From NCBI GenBank assembly GCA_038148375.1, contig JAYQVH010000007.1, positions 1 to 64,000 of the forward strand: 64,000 bases of DNA. The letters run 5' to 3'. The notes under the pieces are model-generated. The model was not told the origin of the DNA, did not search any database, and saw only the letters and a list, made by a program, of their open reading frames with translations. Of the stretch, positions 18,033-25,466 are shown piece by piece (positions within the stretch are counted from its first letter, which is position 1; every line of letters starts with the position of its first letter). Both the position numbers and the translations under genes were made by a program. This DNA comes from CAWUEX02 sp038148375. Its GTDB lineage: Bacteria > Pseudomonadota > Alphaproteobacteria > Rhodospirillales > Rhodospirillaceae.

Positions 18033-18802
18033 ACCGCAAAAAACAGTTCAGTGATGATGTAGTTAAACGTCAGAATCAAAATCGACGACGACACCACGGC
18101 GTTGGTTGTCGCGCTGCCCACACCTTGTGCACCGCCGCGCGAGTAAAATCCGTTGTAGCAGCCCATCAGAGCGATGATGAAACCGAACACTGCCGCTTTG
18201 ACCAGTCCCGAAATCACATCCATCGGTTCGAGAAAGTCGACCGAGTTAGCGATGTAGACGTTGGGGTTGAAGCCCAGCTTGAACACACCGACCAGATAGC
18301 CGCCGAACACGCCGATGATGTCGGCGACCAGCACCAGCAGCGGCAGCATCAGCAATCCTGCAATCAGACGCGGCGCGATCAGGTACTTATATGGATTGGT
18401 CGAGAGGGTGGTGAGAGCGTCGATCTGTTCCGTCACCCGCATGGTGCCGATTTCGGCCGCCATCGAAGCGCCGATGCGCCCCGCGACCATTAGTCCGGCC
18501 AGCACAGGCCCGAGCTCACGTGTCATCGACAGCACGACGACGTTGGCAATGGCGCTTTCCGCATTAAAGCGGGCAAACCCGGTATAGCTTTGCAGCGCCA
18601 GCACCATGCCTGAGAAGATCGCTGTCAGCCCGACCACGGGCAGCGAGTAGTAGCCGATGTCGATCATCTGCCGCCCGATGAGGCGCGGAAAGAACGGCGG
18701 CCGCACGCAGTGGGACACGGCCGTGCCGGTGAATAGGGTCAAGCGGCCGATATGGCCGAGAAACCGGAGCGCGACGCGGCCGATCACCGCGAGAAAATTC
18801 AT
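18029..18802 (-). CDS. mlaE: MlaE-type ABC transporter permease
   Basis: A 257-residue integral membrane protein of the MlaE/TtgB family, with about five hydrophobic segments and the family signature around LGPVLAGLMVAGRIGASMAAEIGTM. It forms the membrane core of a phospholipid transporter with the adjoining MlaF. It overlaps alr upstream and mlaF downstream by 4 bases each, indicating tight translational coupling. Confidence 0.88.
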   Translation of the reverse strand: MNFLAVIGRVALRFLGHIGRLTLFTGTAVSHCVRPPFFPRLIGRQMIDIGYYSLPVVGLTAIFSGMVLALQSYTGFARFNAESAIANVVVLSMTRELGPVLAGLMVAGRIGASMAAEIGTMRVTEQIDALTTLSTNPYKYLIAPRLIAGLLMLPLLVLVADIIGVFGGYLVGVFKLGFNPNVYIANSVDFLEPMDVISGLVKAAVFGFIIALMGCYNGFYSRGGAQGVGSATTNAVVSSSILILTFNYIITELFFAV

Positions 18803-19968
18803 CGGCCCTGTCCGCCAGATAGGCCGGCGGCAGTCGGCGGAAGATATCGCCGTGCGTAGCGCTGCCCAAGGGACGTCAGGATTTCATAGCCGATGGTGCC
18901 GGCTTCCGCGGCGAGATCGTCGGCAGTGTGGTCTTGGGACAGGATGTCGATCATGGCCCCGGGTTTGAGGCTCGACTCAGGCACGTCGCTGACATCGAAG
19001 GTGAGCAAGTCCATGGAGACGATGCCAGCCACGCGCACCGGAATTCCGTCGAGGCGCGCACGTCCGCCGTTGCTCAAAGAGCGCAGGAACCCGTCTGCAT
19101 AACCTACTGAAACTGTTGCCAATTTCGCCCCATCGGCGGCCTGGAAGGTGGCACCGTATCCAACGGTCTGGGTGCTGTCAACGCGCCGTACCTGGAGGAT
19201 TTTGGCCTGCAGACGCACCACCGGCAGCATCGGATTCGGGCGGCCCGGTTGCGGGTTGAGGCCGTAAAGGGCCGCGCCCGGCCGGACAAAATCGAAATGC
19301 CAGGCATCGCCGAGAAAAACACCCGAACTGTTGGCCAACGTTGCTTTGACGTCGGCGAATTTGGTGCGCAACGCGCTCAGCGCACTGGTAAATCGATTCA
19401 GCTGGGCCAGGTTCAACGGATGATCAGGTGCGCCCGCACAGGCGAGATGACTCATAAGGGCAAGCGGCGTTAGTCCCTGAAAGGCGTCCGGATCGGCCAG
19501 GTGATCGGCGAACTCCTGTTCGCTGAGGCCCAGACGGTTCATGCCGGTATCCACCTGGATGATTATTTCCTGCAAGACGTCGGCGTCGGTCGCAAACGTT
19601 TTCCAGTCGGCGATCTGTTGCGGCGTGCTTAGGACCGGAATGAGACCGTGACGAAAAATGTCGCGCTCATAACCCGGGTTGACGCCGTGCATGACGATGA
19701 TGCGCGGTCCCTTGCCGATGGCGGCCCGCAGGGCGATGCCCTCGTCCAGATGCGCGACGTAAAAGGTCTTGCACCCGGCGCCGGATAAGGCGGCGGCCAC
19801 CTGGGCCGCGCCGAGGCCGTAGCCATCGGCTTTGACAACGGCGCCGCAATCCGAGCCGTGTTTGGCTTTCTTCGCCAAGAGGCGCCAATTCTCAACGATG
19901 GCGGCCAGGTCGACGGTCAGCACCGCGCCGGCGCGGTCCGGAGGGATGGGGGCAGAGACGTCCGCCAC
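18799..19968 (-). CDS. alr: Alanine racemase
   Basis: A 389-residue PLP enzyme converting L-alanine to D-alanine for peptidoglycan. The PLP lysine is Lys 46 in AVVKADGYGLGA, and the second catalytic base tyrosine lies in TVGYGATFQ. The C-terminal beta domain carries VSVGYADGF and VSMDLLTFDV. Starts 6 bases after the dnaB stop, the usual alphaproteobacterial neighbour. Confidence 0.95.
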   Translation of the reverse strand: MADVSAPIPPDRAGAVLTVDLAAIVENWRLLAKKAKHGSDCGAVVKADGYGLGAAQVAAALSGAGCKTFYVAHLDEGIALRAAIGKGPRIIVMHGVNPGYERDIFRHGLIPVLSTPQQIADWKTFATDADVLQEIIIQVDTGMNRLGLSEQEFADHLADPDAFQGLTPLALMSHLACAGAPDHPLNLAQLNRFTSALSALRTKFADVKATLANSSGVFLGDAWHFDFVRPGAALYGLNPQPGRPNPMLPVVRLQAKILQVRRVDSTQTVGYGATFQAADGAKLATVSVGYADGFLRSLSNGGRARLDGIPVRVAGIVSMDLLTFDVSDVPESSLKPGAMIDILSQDHTADDLAAEAGTIGYEILTSLGQRYARRYLPPTAAGLSGGQGR

Positions 19969-19974
19969 GGTGAC

Positions 19975-21501
19975 TCAGCCCATTTCTTCCGGCAGGTGGC
20001 TCGGGTCTGCGAGGTTGTCGAAGTGCGTAAAGGACGGCTCGAAGAGGAGCTTCACCGTGCCGATGGGGCCGTGGCGCTGCTTGCCGACAATGACTTCGGC
20101 AACGTTGTGTACGGCCTCCATATCGTCCTGCCACTTGAGCATTTTTTCCTGGAAGCGGTCTTCCGTATCGAACCCTTCCCGCTGCGGCTGTTTGCGCTCG
20201 AGGTAGTACTCCTCGCGGTAGACGAACATCACCACGTCCGCGTCCTGCTCGATGGAACCGGATTCACGCAGGTCCGAGAGTTGCGGACGTTTGTCCTCGC
20301 GCTGCTCCACCGCACGGGACAGCTGCGAGAGGGCGAGAACCGGCACATCGAGCTCCTTGGCCAAGGCTTTCAAGCCGCGGCTGATGGTGGAAATTTCCTG
20401 TACGCGGCTGTCGTTGCGGTTCGACGAGGCGGCGTCGAGCAGCTGAAGATAGTCGACGACGACCAAACCCAGCCCAGAGTGCTTGTCGGTCCGTCCTTGT
20501 CGCGCCAGGCGGCGGCACCGCGTGCGCATGGCGGAGATTGTCAGCGCCGGCGTGTCGTCGATAAACAGCGGCAGCGAATACAACTCCTGACTGGCGGCGA
20601 CCAGTTTGCCGAAATCGTCGTGGGCCAGCCGCCCGGTGCGGATTTCGTGAGAGCTCAGACGGGCGCGCTCGGCCAGGATGCGTGTCGCCAGTTGCTCGGA
20701 ACTCATTTCAAGAGAGAAGAAGGCGACGAGTTTGCCTTTCTCATCTTCCTGGTCGGTGTGCTGGAAATGGTGCGCCGCGTTGAAGGCGATCGTGGTCGCC
20801 AGTGCTGTTTTTCCCATCGCCGGGCGTCCCGCCAGGATCGTGAGATCGGACCGGTGAAGTCCGCCGAGCTTTTGATCCAAATCGTCGAGGCCGGTGGTCG
20901 TGCCGGCCAGCGCACCGTCGCGCCGGTGGGCTGCCTCGGCCATATCCAGCGCGTCGGTCAGAGCGGTCTCAAAGCGCTGGAAACCGCCCTCTGTGGCTCC
21001 CGTCGCTGACAACTCGAACAACTTTTGCTCGGACGTTTCGATCTGCCGGATCGCGTTTTCGTCTAGGTCCGCGTCGTAGGCGTCGTTGACCATGTCCTGG
21101 CCGAGGTTGATCAGTTCGCGCCGCAGATGCAGATCGTAAATCAGACGGCCATAGTCACCTGCGTTGATGACCGTCACAACGGAATTGGCAAGACCGGTGA
21201 GCAAGGCTATGCCGCCTGCTTCCTGCACCAGTGGATCCTGCTCAAGATATGTTTTCAGCGTAATCGGATTGGCCTGATGGCCTTGCTCGATCAGGCGCGT
21301 TGCCGATTCATATACCCGGCCGTGCACCGCTTCGCAGAAGTGTTCAGGACGCAGATAATCGGACACCGCCTCGTAGGCGCGATTATTTAAAAGGATGGCG
21401 CCGAGCAGCGCACGCTCCGCTTCTATGTTATGCGGCGGCGCGCGGAGCACATCGGGAGGAGATGACTCCGCCGCCAAGACAGGCGATGCAGGTGGGTTCA
21501 T
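19975..21501 (-). CDS. dnaB: Replicative DNA helicase DnaB
   Basis: A 508-residue hexameric helicase: N-terminal DnaB domain from about residue 22 (PPHNIEAERALLGAIL) and a RecA-like C-terminal domain with Walker A AGRPAMGKT (Lys 231) and Walker B LVVVDYLQLL. It unwinds DNA at the fork and recruits primase. ATG 21501 (MNPPAS) is preferred over GTG 21537. Two DnaA-box-like nonamers and a palindrome lie in the upstream 75 bases, and a strong terminator isolates it from rplI, so it has its own promoter. Confidence 0.95.
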   Translation of the reverse strand: MNPPASPVLAAESSPPDVLRAPPHNIEAERALLGAILLNNRAYEAVSDYLRPEHFCEAVHGRVYESATRLIEQGHQANPITLKTYLEQDPLVQEAGGIALLTGLANSVVTVINAGDYGRLIYDLHLRRELINLGQDMVNDAYDADLDENAIRQIETSEQKLFELSATGATEGGFQRFETALTDALDMAEAAHRRDGALAGTTTGLDDLDQKLGGLHRSDLTILAGRPAMGKTALATTIAFNAAHHFQHTDQEDEKGKLVAFFSLEMSSEQLATRILAERARLSSHEIRTGRLAHDDFGKLVAASQELYSLPLFIDDTPALTISAMRTRCRRLARQGRTDKHSGLGLVVVDYLQLLDAASSNRNDSRVQEISTISRGLKALAKELDVPVLALSQLSRAVEQREDKRPQLSDLRESGSIEQDADVVMFVYREEYYLERKQPQREGFDTEDRFQEKMLKWQDDMEAVHNVAEVIVGKQRHGPIGTVKLLFEPSFTHFDNLADPSHLPEEMG

Positions 21502-21525
21502 GGAAAGACCATACCAAAGACGTGG

Positions 21526-21534
21526 CGTGGATAA
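21526..21534 (-). promoter_or_regulatory. DnaA-box-like nonamer upstream of dnaB (proximal)
   Basis: On the minus strand this reads TTATCCACG, one mismatch from the strong DnaA box TTATCCACA. It is 25 bases before the dnaB start codon. Confidence 0.4.
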
Positions 21535-21538
21535 CACG

Positions 21539-21555
21539 CTTCACCACGTGTGAAG
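21539..21555. repeat. Palindrome between the two DnaA-box-like sites
   Basis: CTTCAC-CACGT-GTGAAG, perfect 6-base arms with a 5-base centre, lying between the DnaA-like nonamers upstream of dnaB. Looks like a dimeric repressor site. Confidence 0.4.
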
Positions 21556-21566
21556 TAGGTGGAACC

Positions 21567-21575
21567 TGTGGATAA
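21567..21575 (-). promoter_or_regulatory. Perfect DnaA box upstream of dnaB (distal)
   Basis: On the minus strand it reads TTATCCACA, the consensus high-affinity DnaA box, in the same orientation as the proximal copy. Confidence 0.5.
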
Positions 21576-21589
21576 ACATGTAACACGGC

Positions 21590-21622
21590 AAATAAAAACG
21601 CCGGCTCCTGGGAGCCGGCGTT
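21590..21622 (-). terminator. Strong rho-independent terminator of rpsF-rpsR-rplI
   Basis: AACGCCGGCTCC (21597-21608) pairs perfectly with GGAGCCGGCGTT (21611-21622). On the minus strand the stem is followed by TTTTTATTT. It ends the ribosomal-protein transcript 34 bases after the rplI stop. Confidence 0.92.
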
Positions 21623-21655
21623 CGTGTTAATGGTTCGATGTGGCGAAAATCAGAC

Positions 21656-22288
21656 TTAGGCGTCTGTTTTCTCTTCATCTTCAGACGGCGCTTCCGCGTC
21701 GGCATCCGGATCATCGTCACCGGCGGCGTCGGCATCAAGTTTGGCGTCTCGTGCTTGTTCGGCTTCTTGCTCCTGCGCAACGGCCTCGGCCGCATCTTCT
21801 TCGCGCTCAAGCAGCTTGGCGGCGGCGTCGATGTCGGCCTGATCCTTCGAGCGGGACACGGTGACCGTGATGTCGACGGACACTTCCGGGTGCAGCTTCA
21901 CCGGCACGGTGAACTGGCCCAGTTGTTTGATCGCCTGGTTCAGTTCGACCTGGGCGCGTTCCATTTTCACGCCGTCTTCTTTCAGGCCGTCGGCAACGTC
22001 ACGAGCGGTGACGGAGCCGTACAGCTGACCGCCTTCGCCGGCCTGACGGACCAGCACGAGGTGATGACCCTCCATCTTCTTGGCAACCGCTTCGGCTTCC
22101 GAGCGGCGCTCCAGGTTGATGGCTTCGAGCTCCGCACGGCGGCTCTCGAAGTAGGCCTTGTTGGCGTCGGTGGCGCGCAGCGCCTTCTTTTGCGGCAAAA
22201 GGAAATTACGGGCATAGCCCGCTTTGACCTTCACGACATCGCCCATCTGACCGAGCTTGTCGATGCGCTCTAATAGAATGACATTCAT
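21656..22288 (-). CDS. rplI: 50S ribosomal protein L9 with an acidic tail
   Basis: A 210-residue L9. The N-domain signature is clear (LGQMGDVVKVKAGYARNFLLP). L9 is usually about 150 residues; here some 60 extra C-terminal residues are rich in Asp, Glu and Ala (for example GDDDPDADAEAPSEDEEKTD). L9 sits at the L1 stalk base and affects frame maintenance. Third gene of rpsF-rpsR-rplI and immediately followed by the strong terminator. Confidence 0.95.
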   Translation of the reverse strand: MNVILLERIDKLGQMGDVVKVKAGYARNFLLPQKKALRATDANKAYFESRRAELEAINLERRSEAEAVAKKMEGHHLVLVRQAGEGGQLYGSVTARDVADGLKEDGVKMERAQVELNQAIKQLGQFTVPVKLHPEVSVDITVTVSRSKDQADIDAAAKLLEREEDAAEAVAQEQEAEQARDAKLDADAAGDDDPDADAEAPSEDEEKTDA

Positions 22289-22309
22289 GATGTTCTCCCT
22301 TACGCCGGC

Positions 22310-22546
22310 TTACTCGTTGACCACATAGGGCAACAGGGCAAGGAAGCGGGCCCGCTTAATGGCGCGTGCCAGTTCGCGCTGCTTCTTCGCGGAAACCGCA
22401 GTGATGCGGCTCGGTACGATCTTGCCGCGCTCCGAGATGTAGCGCTGCAGCAGCTTGATATCCTTGTAATCGATCTTCGGCGCGTTGGTGCCGGAGAACG
22501 GACATGTCTTACGACGGCGGAAAAATGGTTTGCGGCGTGCGGCCAT
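22310..22546 (-). CDS. rpsR: 30S ribosomal protein S18
   Basis: A 78-residue S18 with the core IDYKDIKLLQRYISERGKIV and basic N- and C-termini. It pairs with S6 on the 30S platform. Its ATG overlaps the rpsF TGA as TGATG, and GAAGGAGA lies upstream, so the two partners are translationally coupled. Confidence 0.96.
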   Translation of the reverse strand: MAARRKPFFRRRKTCPFSGTNAPKIDYKDIKLLQRYISERGKIVPSRITAVSAKKQRELARAIKRARFLALLPYVVNE

Positions 22547-23016
22547 CAGTTATCTCCTTCGTCGTTCGACGAGCCGTTGTCGCCGGAGTTACTGTTGTCG
22601 TCACGCGGACCGCGGCGTCCGGACTCAAACCGTCCGCCATCACGTCCGCCGTCGCGCCGTCCGCCGTCACGGCCACCTTCGCGGCCTCCGCGTCCCTTGT
22701 TGGACAGGATGGCAGACTCACCCTCTTCGTGTTCTTCAACGCGTACGGTCATGTAGCGCAATACGTCTTCGTTAATGCGCATACGGCGTTCGTACTCGGC
22801 AACGGCCTCGGCCGGTGCGTCGACGTTGAACATTACGTAGTGGCCCTTGCGATTTTTTTTGATGCGGAAGGCGAGACTGCGGAGTCCCCAGTTTTCGCGT
22901 TTGGCGACCTTGCCGCCGTTGTCTTCCAGAATCTTAGTAAGGTCATCCGCAAGGGTGTCGACCTGAGCCGACGAAATATCCTGACGCGCAATGACCACGC
23001 TCTCGTAGAGTGGCAT
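22546..23016 (-). CDS. rpsF: 30S ribosomal protein S6 with a Gly/Arg/Asp repeat tail
   Basis: A 156-residue S6. Residues 1-107 are the normal S6 fold (YESVVIARQDIS, NRKGHYVMFNVD, INEDVLRYM). Residues 108-156 are an extension of repeated GGRDGG/GGREGG units and an acidic Asn/Asp/Gly end, reminiscent of disordered RGG RNA-binding tails. ATG 23016 is fixed by AAGGAGAGC upstream; the frame is open farther to 23118. First gene of the operon. Confidence 0.95.
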   Translation of the reverse strand: MPLYESVVIARQDISSAQVDTLADDLTKILEDNGGKVAKRENWGLRSLAFRIKKNRKGHYVMFNVDAPAEAVAEYERRMRINEDVLRYMTVRVEEHEEGESAILSNKGRGGREGGRDGGRRDGGRDGGRFESGRRGPRDDNSNSGDNGSSNDEGDN

Positions 23017-23109
23017 GCAAATGCTCTCCTTATGGCTTCTCTCGTCCCCAGGGGTCCCATGACTCCGGGGCATAGCCGGCTGGGCCGGCAAGGAGCTATG
23101 AACGCGCGG

Positions 23110-23137
23110 AATATACACAATTCGAGCGGGTGGGCAA
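23110..23137 (-). promoter_or_regulatory. Promoter of rpsF-rpsR-rplI
   Basis: Minus strand: TTGCCC (complement of 23132-23137), 16-base spacer, TATATT (complement of 23110-23115). It gives a leader of about 87 bases containing GC-rich pairing segments (GCCGG/CCGGC and CCCC/GGGG arms). Together with the fabD promoter this fills the 281-base divergent gap. Confidence 0.6.
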
Positions 23138-23214
23138 GCGCTGGGAGCTTAATAAATCCGCGGATTTGTGCGGCTGAGACGCCCGTTCTCCAGCCGGGGT
23201 GGGGGCGGCGTCGC

Positions 23215-23245
23215 TTGACAGGGGGGGGAATTCCTGGCCTTAAAA
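23215..23245 (+). promoter_or_regulatory. Putative promoter of the fab operon
   Basis: A perfect TTGACA -35 (23215-23220) is followed by a run of eight G and, 19 bases on, TTAAAA (23240-23245). The spacing is long, so an activator or a different -10 may be used. Confidence 0.4.
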
Positions 23246-23297
23246 CGTTAACACAGCCGATGGGCCAAACCGTCGGCAAATCCGCTAGGGGGCGCGC

Positions 23298-24242
23298 ATG
23301 AGTTGGGCGTACGTATTTCCGGGACAAGGGTCCCAGGCCGTCGGAATGGGCAAAGATTTGGGCGAGGCCTTCGCCGAAGCCCGCGAGGTCTTCGAAGAAG
23401 TCGATGAAGCTCTGTCGCAGAAGCTGTCAAAGCTGATGTTCGAAGGACCCGAATCAGACTTGACCCTGACCGAAAACGCCCAGCCTGCCCTGATGGCCGT
23501 CAGCCTCGCGGTGATCCGTGTGCTGGAAAAGCAGGGCAATGTGTCGATCCGCAACACAGCTCGCTACGTTGCCGGCCATTCCCTCGGCGAGTACTCGGCC
23601 CTGGCGGCCGCTGGCGCCCTGTCCGTCGACGTCACGGCCCAGCTCCTCAAGACCCGCGGCAAAGCGATGCAGGAGGCTGTTCCGGTGGGTGAAGGCGCGA
23701 TGGCGGCTCTGATCGGCCTCGATCTCGATGTCGCCCAGGAAGTGGCCGCCGAAGCCGGTGCGGACGGCCAGGTCTGCGCTGCCGCCAATGACAATGCGCC
23801 GGGGCAAGTGGTGGTCTCGGGCGCGGCGGCTGCCGTCGAACGGGCGGTCGAACTGGCCAAAGAAAAAGGGGCAAAGCGCGCCGTAATGTTATCGGTCAGC
23901 GCACCGTTCCATTGCGCCCTGATGCAGCCGGCTGCCGACGCCATGGCAGAGGCGCTCGCACATGTGGAGATCGGCGCGCCGGTGGTGCCCCTGATCGCCA
24001 ATGTCACAGCAGCCAGTGTTATCGACCCTGACGAAATCCGCCGTTTGTTGGTCTCGCAGGTCACGGCCATGGTGCGCTGGCGCGAAAGCGTCGGACTGAT
24101 GCGCGAGGCCGGCGTCGACACGCTGATCGAGGTTGGGGCGGGCAAGGTGCTGACAGGTCTGGCCAAACGCATCGACCGCGACCTGACCGCCGTCAGTCTG
24201 CAAAGCCCGGCGGATATCGAAGAATTCCTCAAGACCGTCTGA
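23298..24242 (+). CDS. fabD: Malonyl-CoA:ACP transacylase FabD
   Basis: A 314-residue enzyme that loads malonyl groups on ACP for fatty-acid synthesis. Nucleophile Ser 95 in GHSLGEYSALAAAG, N-terminal PGQGSQ oxyanion segment, and catalytic His in SAPFHCALM. First gene of fabD-fabG-acpP-fabF-mltG. Confidence 0.96.
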   Translation: MSWAYVFPGQGSQAVGMGKDLGEAFAEAREVFEEVDEALSQKLSKLMFEGPESDLTLTENAQPALMAVSLAVIRVLEKQGNVSIRNTARYVAGHSLGEYSALAAAGALSVDVTAQLLKTRGKAMQEAVPVGEGAMAALIGLDLDVAQEVAAEAGADGQVCAAANDNAPGQVVVSGAAAAVERAVELAKEKGAKRAVMLSVSAPFHCALMQPAADAMAEALAHVEIGAPVVPLIANVTAASVIDPDEIRRLLVSQVTAMVRWRESVGLMREAGVDTLIEVGAGKVLTGLAKRIDRDLTAVSLQSPADIEEFLKTV

Positions 24243-24279
24243 ACCGGTCGCAGCACACTCCTCAACGCGGAGACGATAT

Positions 24280-25017
24280 ATGTTTGATCTGACCGGCAAA
24301 ACAGCTCTGGTCACGGGTGCAACCGGCGGCATCGGCGGAGCTATCGCCAAGCAACTTCATGCCCAGGGCGCGTCCGTGGTGGTGTCCGGAACACGTGAGG
24401 CGGCGCTAAATGATCTGGTCTCGGAGCTGGGAGCGCGCGCGGTCGCGGTGCCGTGCAATTTGTCGGACAAAGAGGCCGTTGACGGTCTGATCGGTGCCGC
24501 TGAAGAGGCGGCTGCCCCATTGGATATTCTCGTCAATAACGCAGGTGTGACCCGTGACGGTCTGATTCTGCGCATGAAGGACGAAGATTTCACCGACGTC
24601 ATTGGCATCAACTTAGAGGTGGCGTTCAGGCTGTCCCGCGCGGTAACGCGCGGCATGATGAAGCGCCGCAGCGGGCGTATTATCTCTATCACATCCGTTG
24701 TCGGCGTGACCGGCAACGCCGGGCAGGTCAATTATGCGGCGTCGAAGGCGGGCCTGATCGGGTTTTCGAAATCCCTCGCCCAGGAAGTCGCGAGCCGCGG
24801 GATTACCGTGAATTGTGTCGCGCCCGGGTTCATCTCGACCGCTATGACCGATGCTCTGACGGATGCCCAACGCGAGGCCGTGATGGCCGCGATCCCCGCC
24901 GGACGGTTCGGTGACAGCGACGACGTTGCCTCGGCGGTGGTCTATCTGGCTTCTGACGAAGCCGCGTATGTCACCGGTCAGACGCTTCACGTCAATGGCG
25001 GAATAGCTATGGTTTAG
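24280..25017 (+). CDS. fabG: 3-oxoacyl-ACP reductase FabG
   Basis: A 245-residue SDR that reduces beta-ketoacyl-ACP with NADPH. TGATGGIG cofactor motif, NNAG, Ser in SITSVVGVTGN, and catalytic YAASK. Ends in the usual GQTLHVNGGIAM. Lies between fabD and acpP, which separates it from other SDRs in the window. A GGAGAC site precedes ATG 24280. Confidence 0.96.
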   Translation: MFDLTGKTALVTGATGGIGGAIAKQLHAQGASVVVSGTREAALNDLVSELGARAVAVPCNLSDKEAVDGLIGAAEEAAAPLDILVNNAGVTRDGLILRMKDEDFTDVIGINLEVAFRLSRAVTRGMMKRRSGRIISITSVVGVTGNAGQVNYAASKAGLIGFSKSLAQEVASRGITVNCVAPGFISTAMTDALTDAQREAVMAAIPAGRFGDSDDVASAVVYLASDEAAYVTGQTLHVNGGIAMV

Positions 25018-25158
25018 GCCGGTTTTTGGCCGAGTCCATAGACCTAGCCATGCCCTATGAAGTATGCTACCTAACCGGCGCTTCGGGGCCCGGGGGCCAC
25101 ATTTCGGCTCTCTTTCGTTGCACACTACCATCCCTGGGAACATGTGAGGAAGGACGCC

Positions 25159-25395
25159 ATGAGTGACGTCGCTGATCGCGTAAAGAAGATTGTTGTTGAA
25201 CATTTGGGTGTTGAAGAAGCGAAGGTGACCGAGAACGCCAGCTTTATCGATGACCTAGGGGCAGATAGCCTCGATACCGTCGAACTCGTGATGGCCTTCG
25301 AAGAAGAATTCGGGTGTGAGATTCCCGATGACGCGGCAGAAAAAATTCTGACCGTCAAAGACGCCATCAGCTTCATCGAATCGAACGCGTCGTAG
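25159..25395 (+). CDS. acpP: Acyl carrier protein
   Basis: A 78-residue acidic carrier. The phosphopantetheine attachment serine is Ser 37 in GADSLDTVELVM. Start at MSDVADR (25159) because AGGAAGG lies 7 bases upstream; an in-frame codon at 25144 is rejected. A perfect hairpin follows the stop, which may raise the stability of the acpP message relative to fabF. Confidence 0.97.
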   Translation: MSDVADRVKKIVVEHLGVEEAKVTENASFIDDLGADSLDTVELVMAFEEEFGCEIPDDAAEKILTVKDAISFIESNAS

Positions 25396-25410
25396 TGCCG
25401 AGGCCTGCCG

Positions 25411-25427
25411 CGCCCGAGTTTCGGGCG
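25411..25427 (+). terminator. Hairpin between acpP and fabF
   Basis: CGCCCGA-GTT-TCGGGCG, a perfect 7-bp stem with a 3-base loop 16 bases after acpP. No T-run follows, so a processing or partial-termination role fits better than full termination. Confidence 0.45.
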
Positions 25428-25466
25428 GGTGGACCACAGGCGCAAGCGCGCTCGGACCTTTAGCTC

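Noticed and set aside
22504..23301. A 265-codon plus-strand frame across rpsR, rpsF and the promoter region
   Set aside because: It is antisense to ribosomal proteins and crosses their promoter; no supporting motif.
25037..25066. Promoter for acpP (TAGACC, 18 bases, TATGCT)
   Set aside because: Both hexamers are weak; acpP may simply be transcribed from the fabD promoter.
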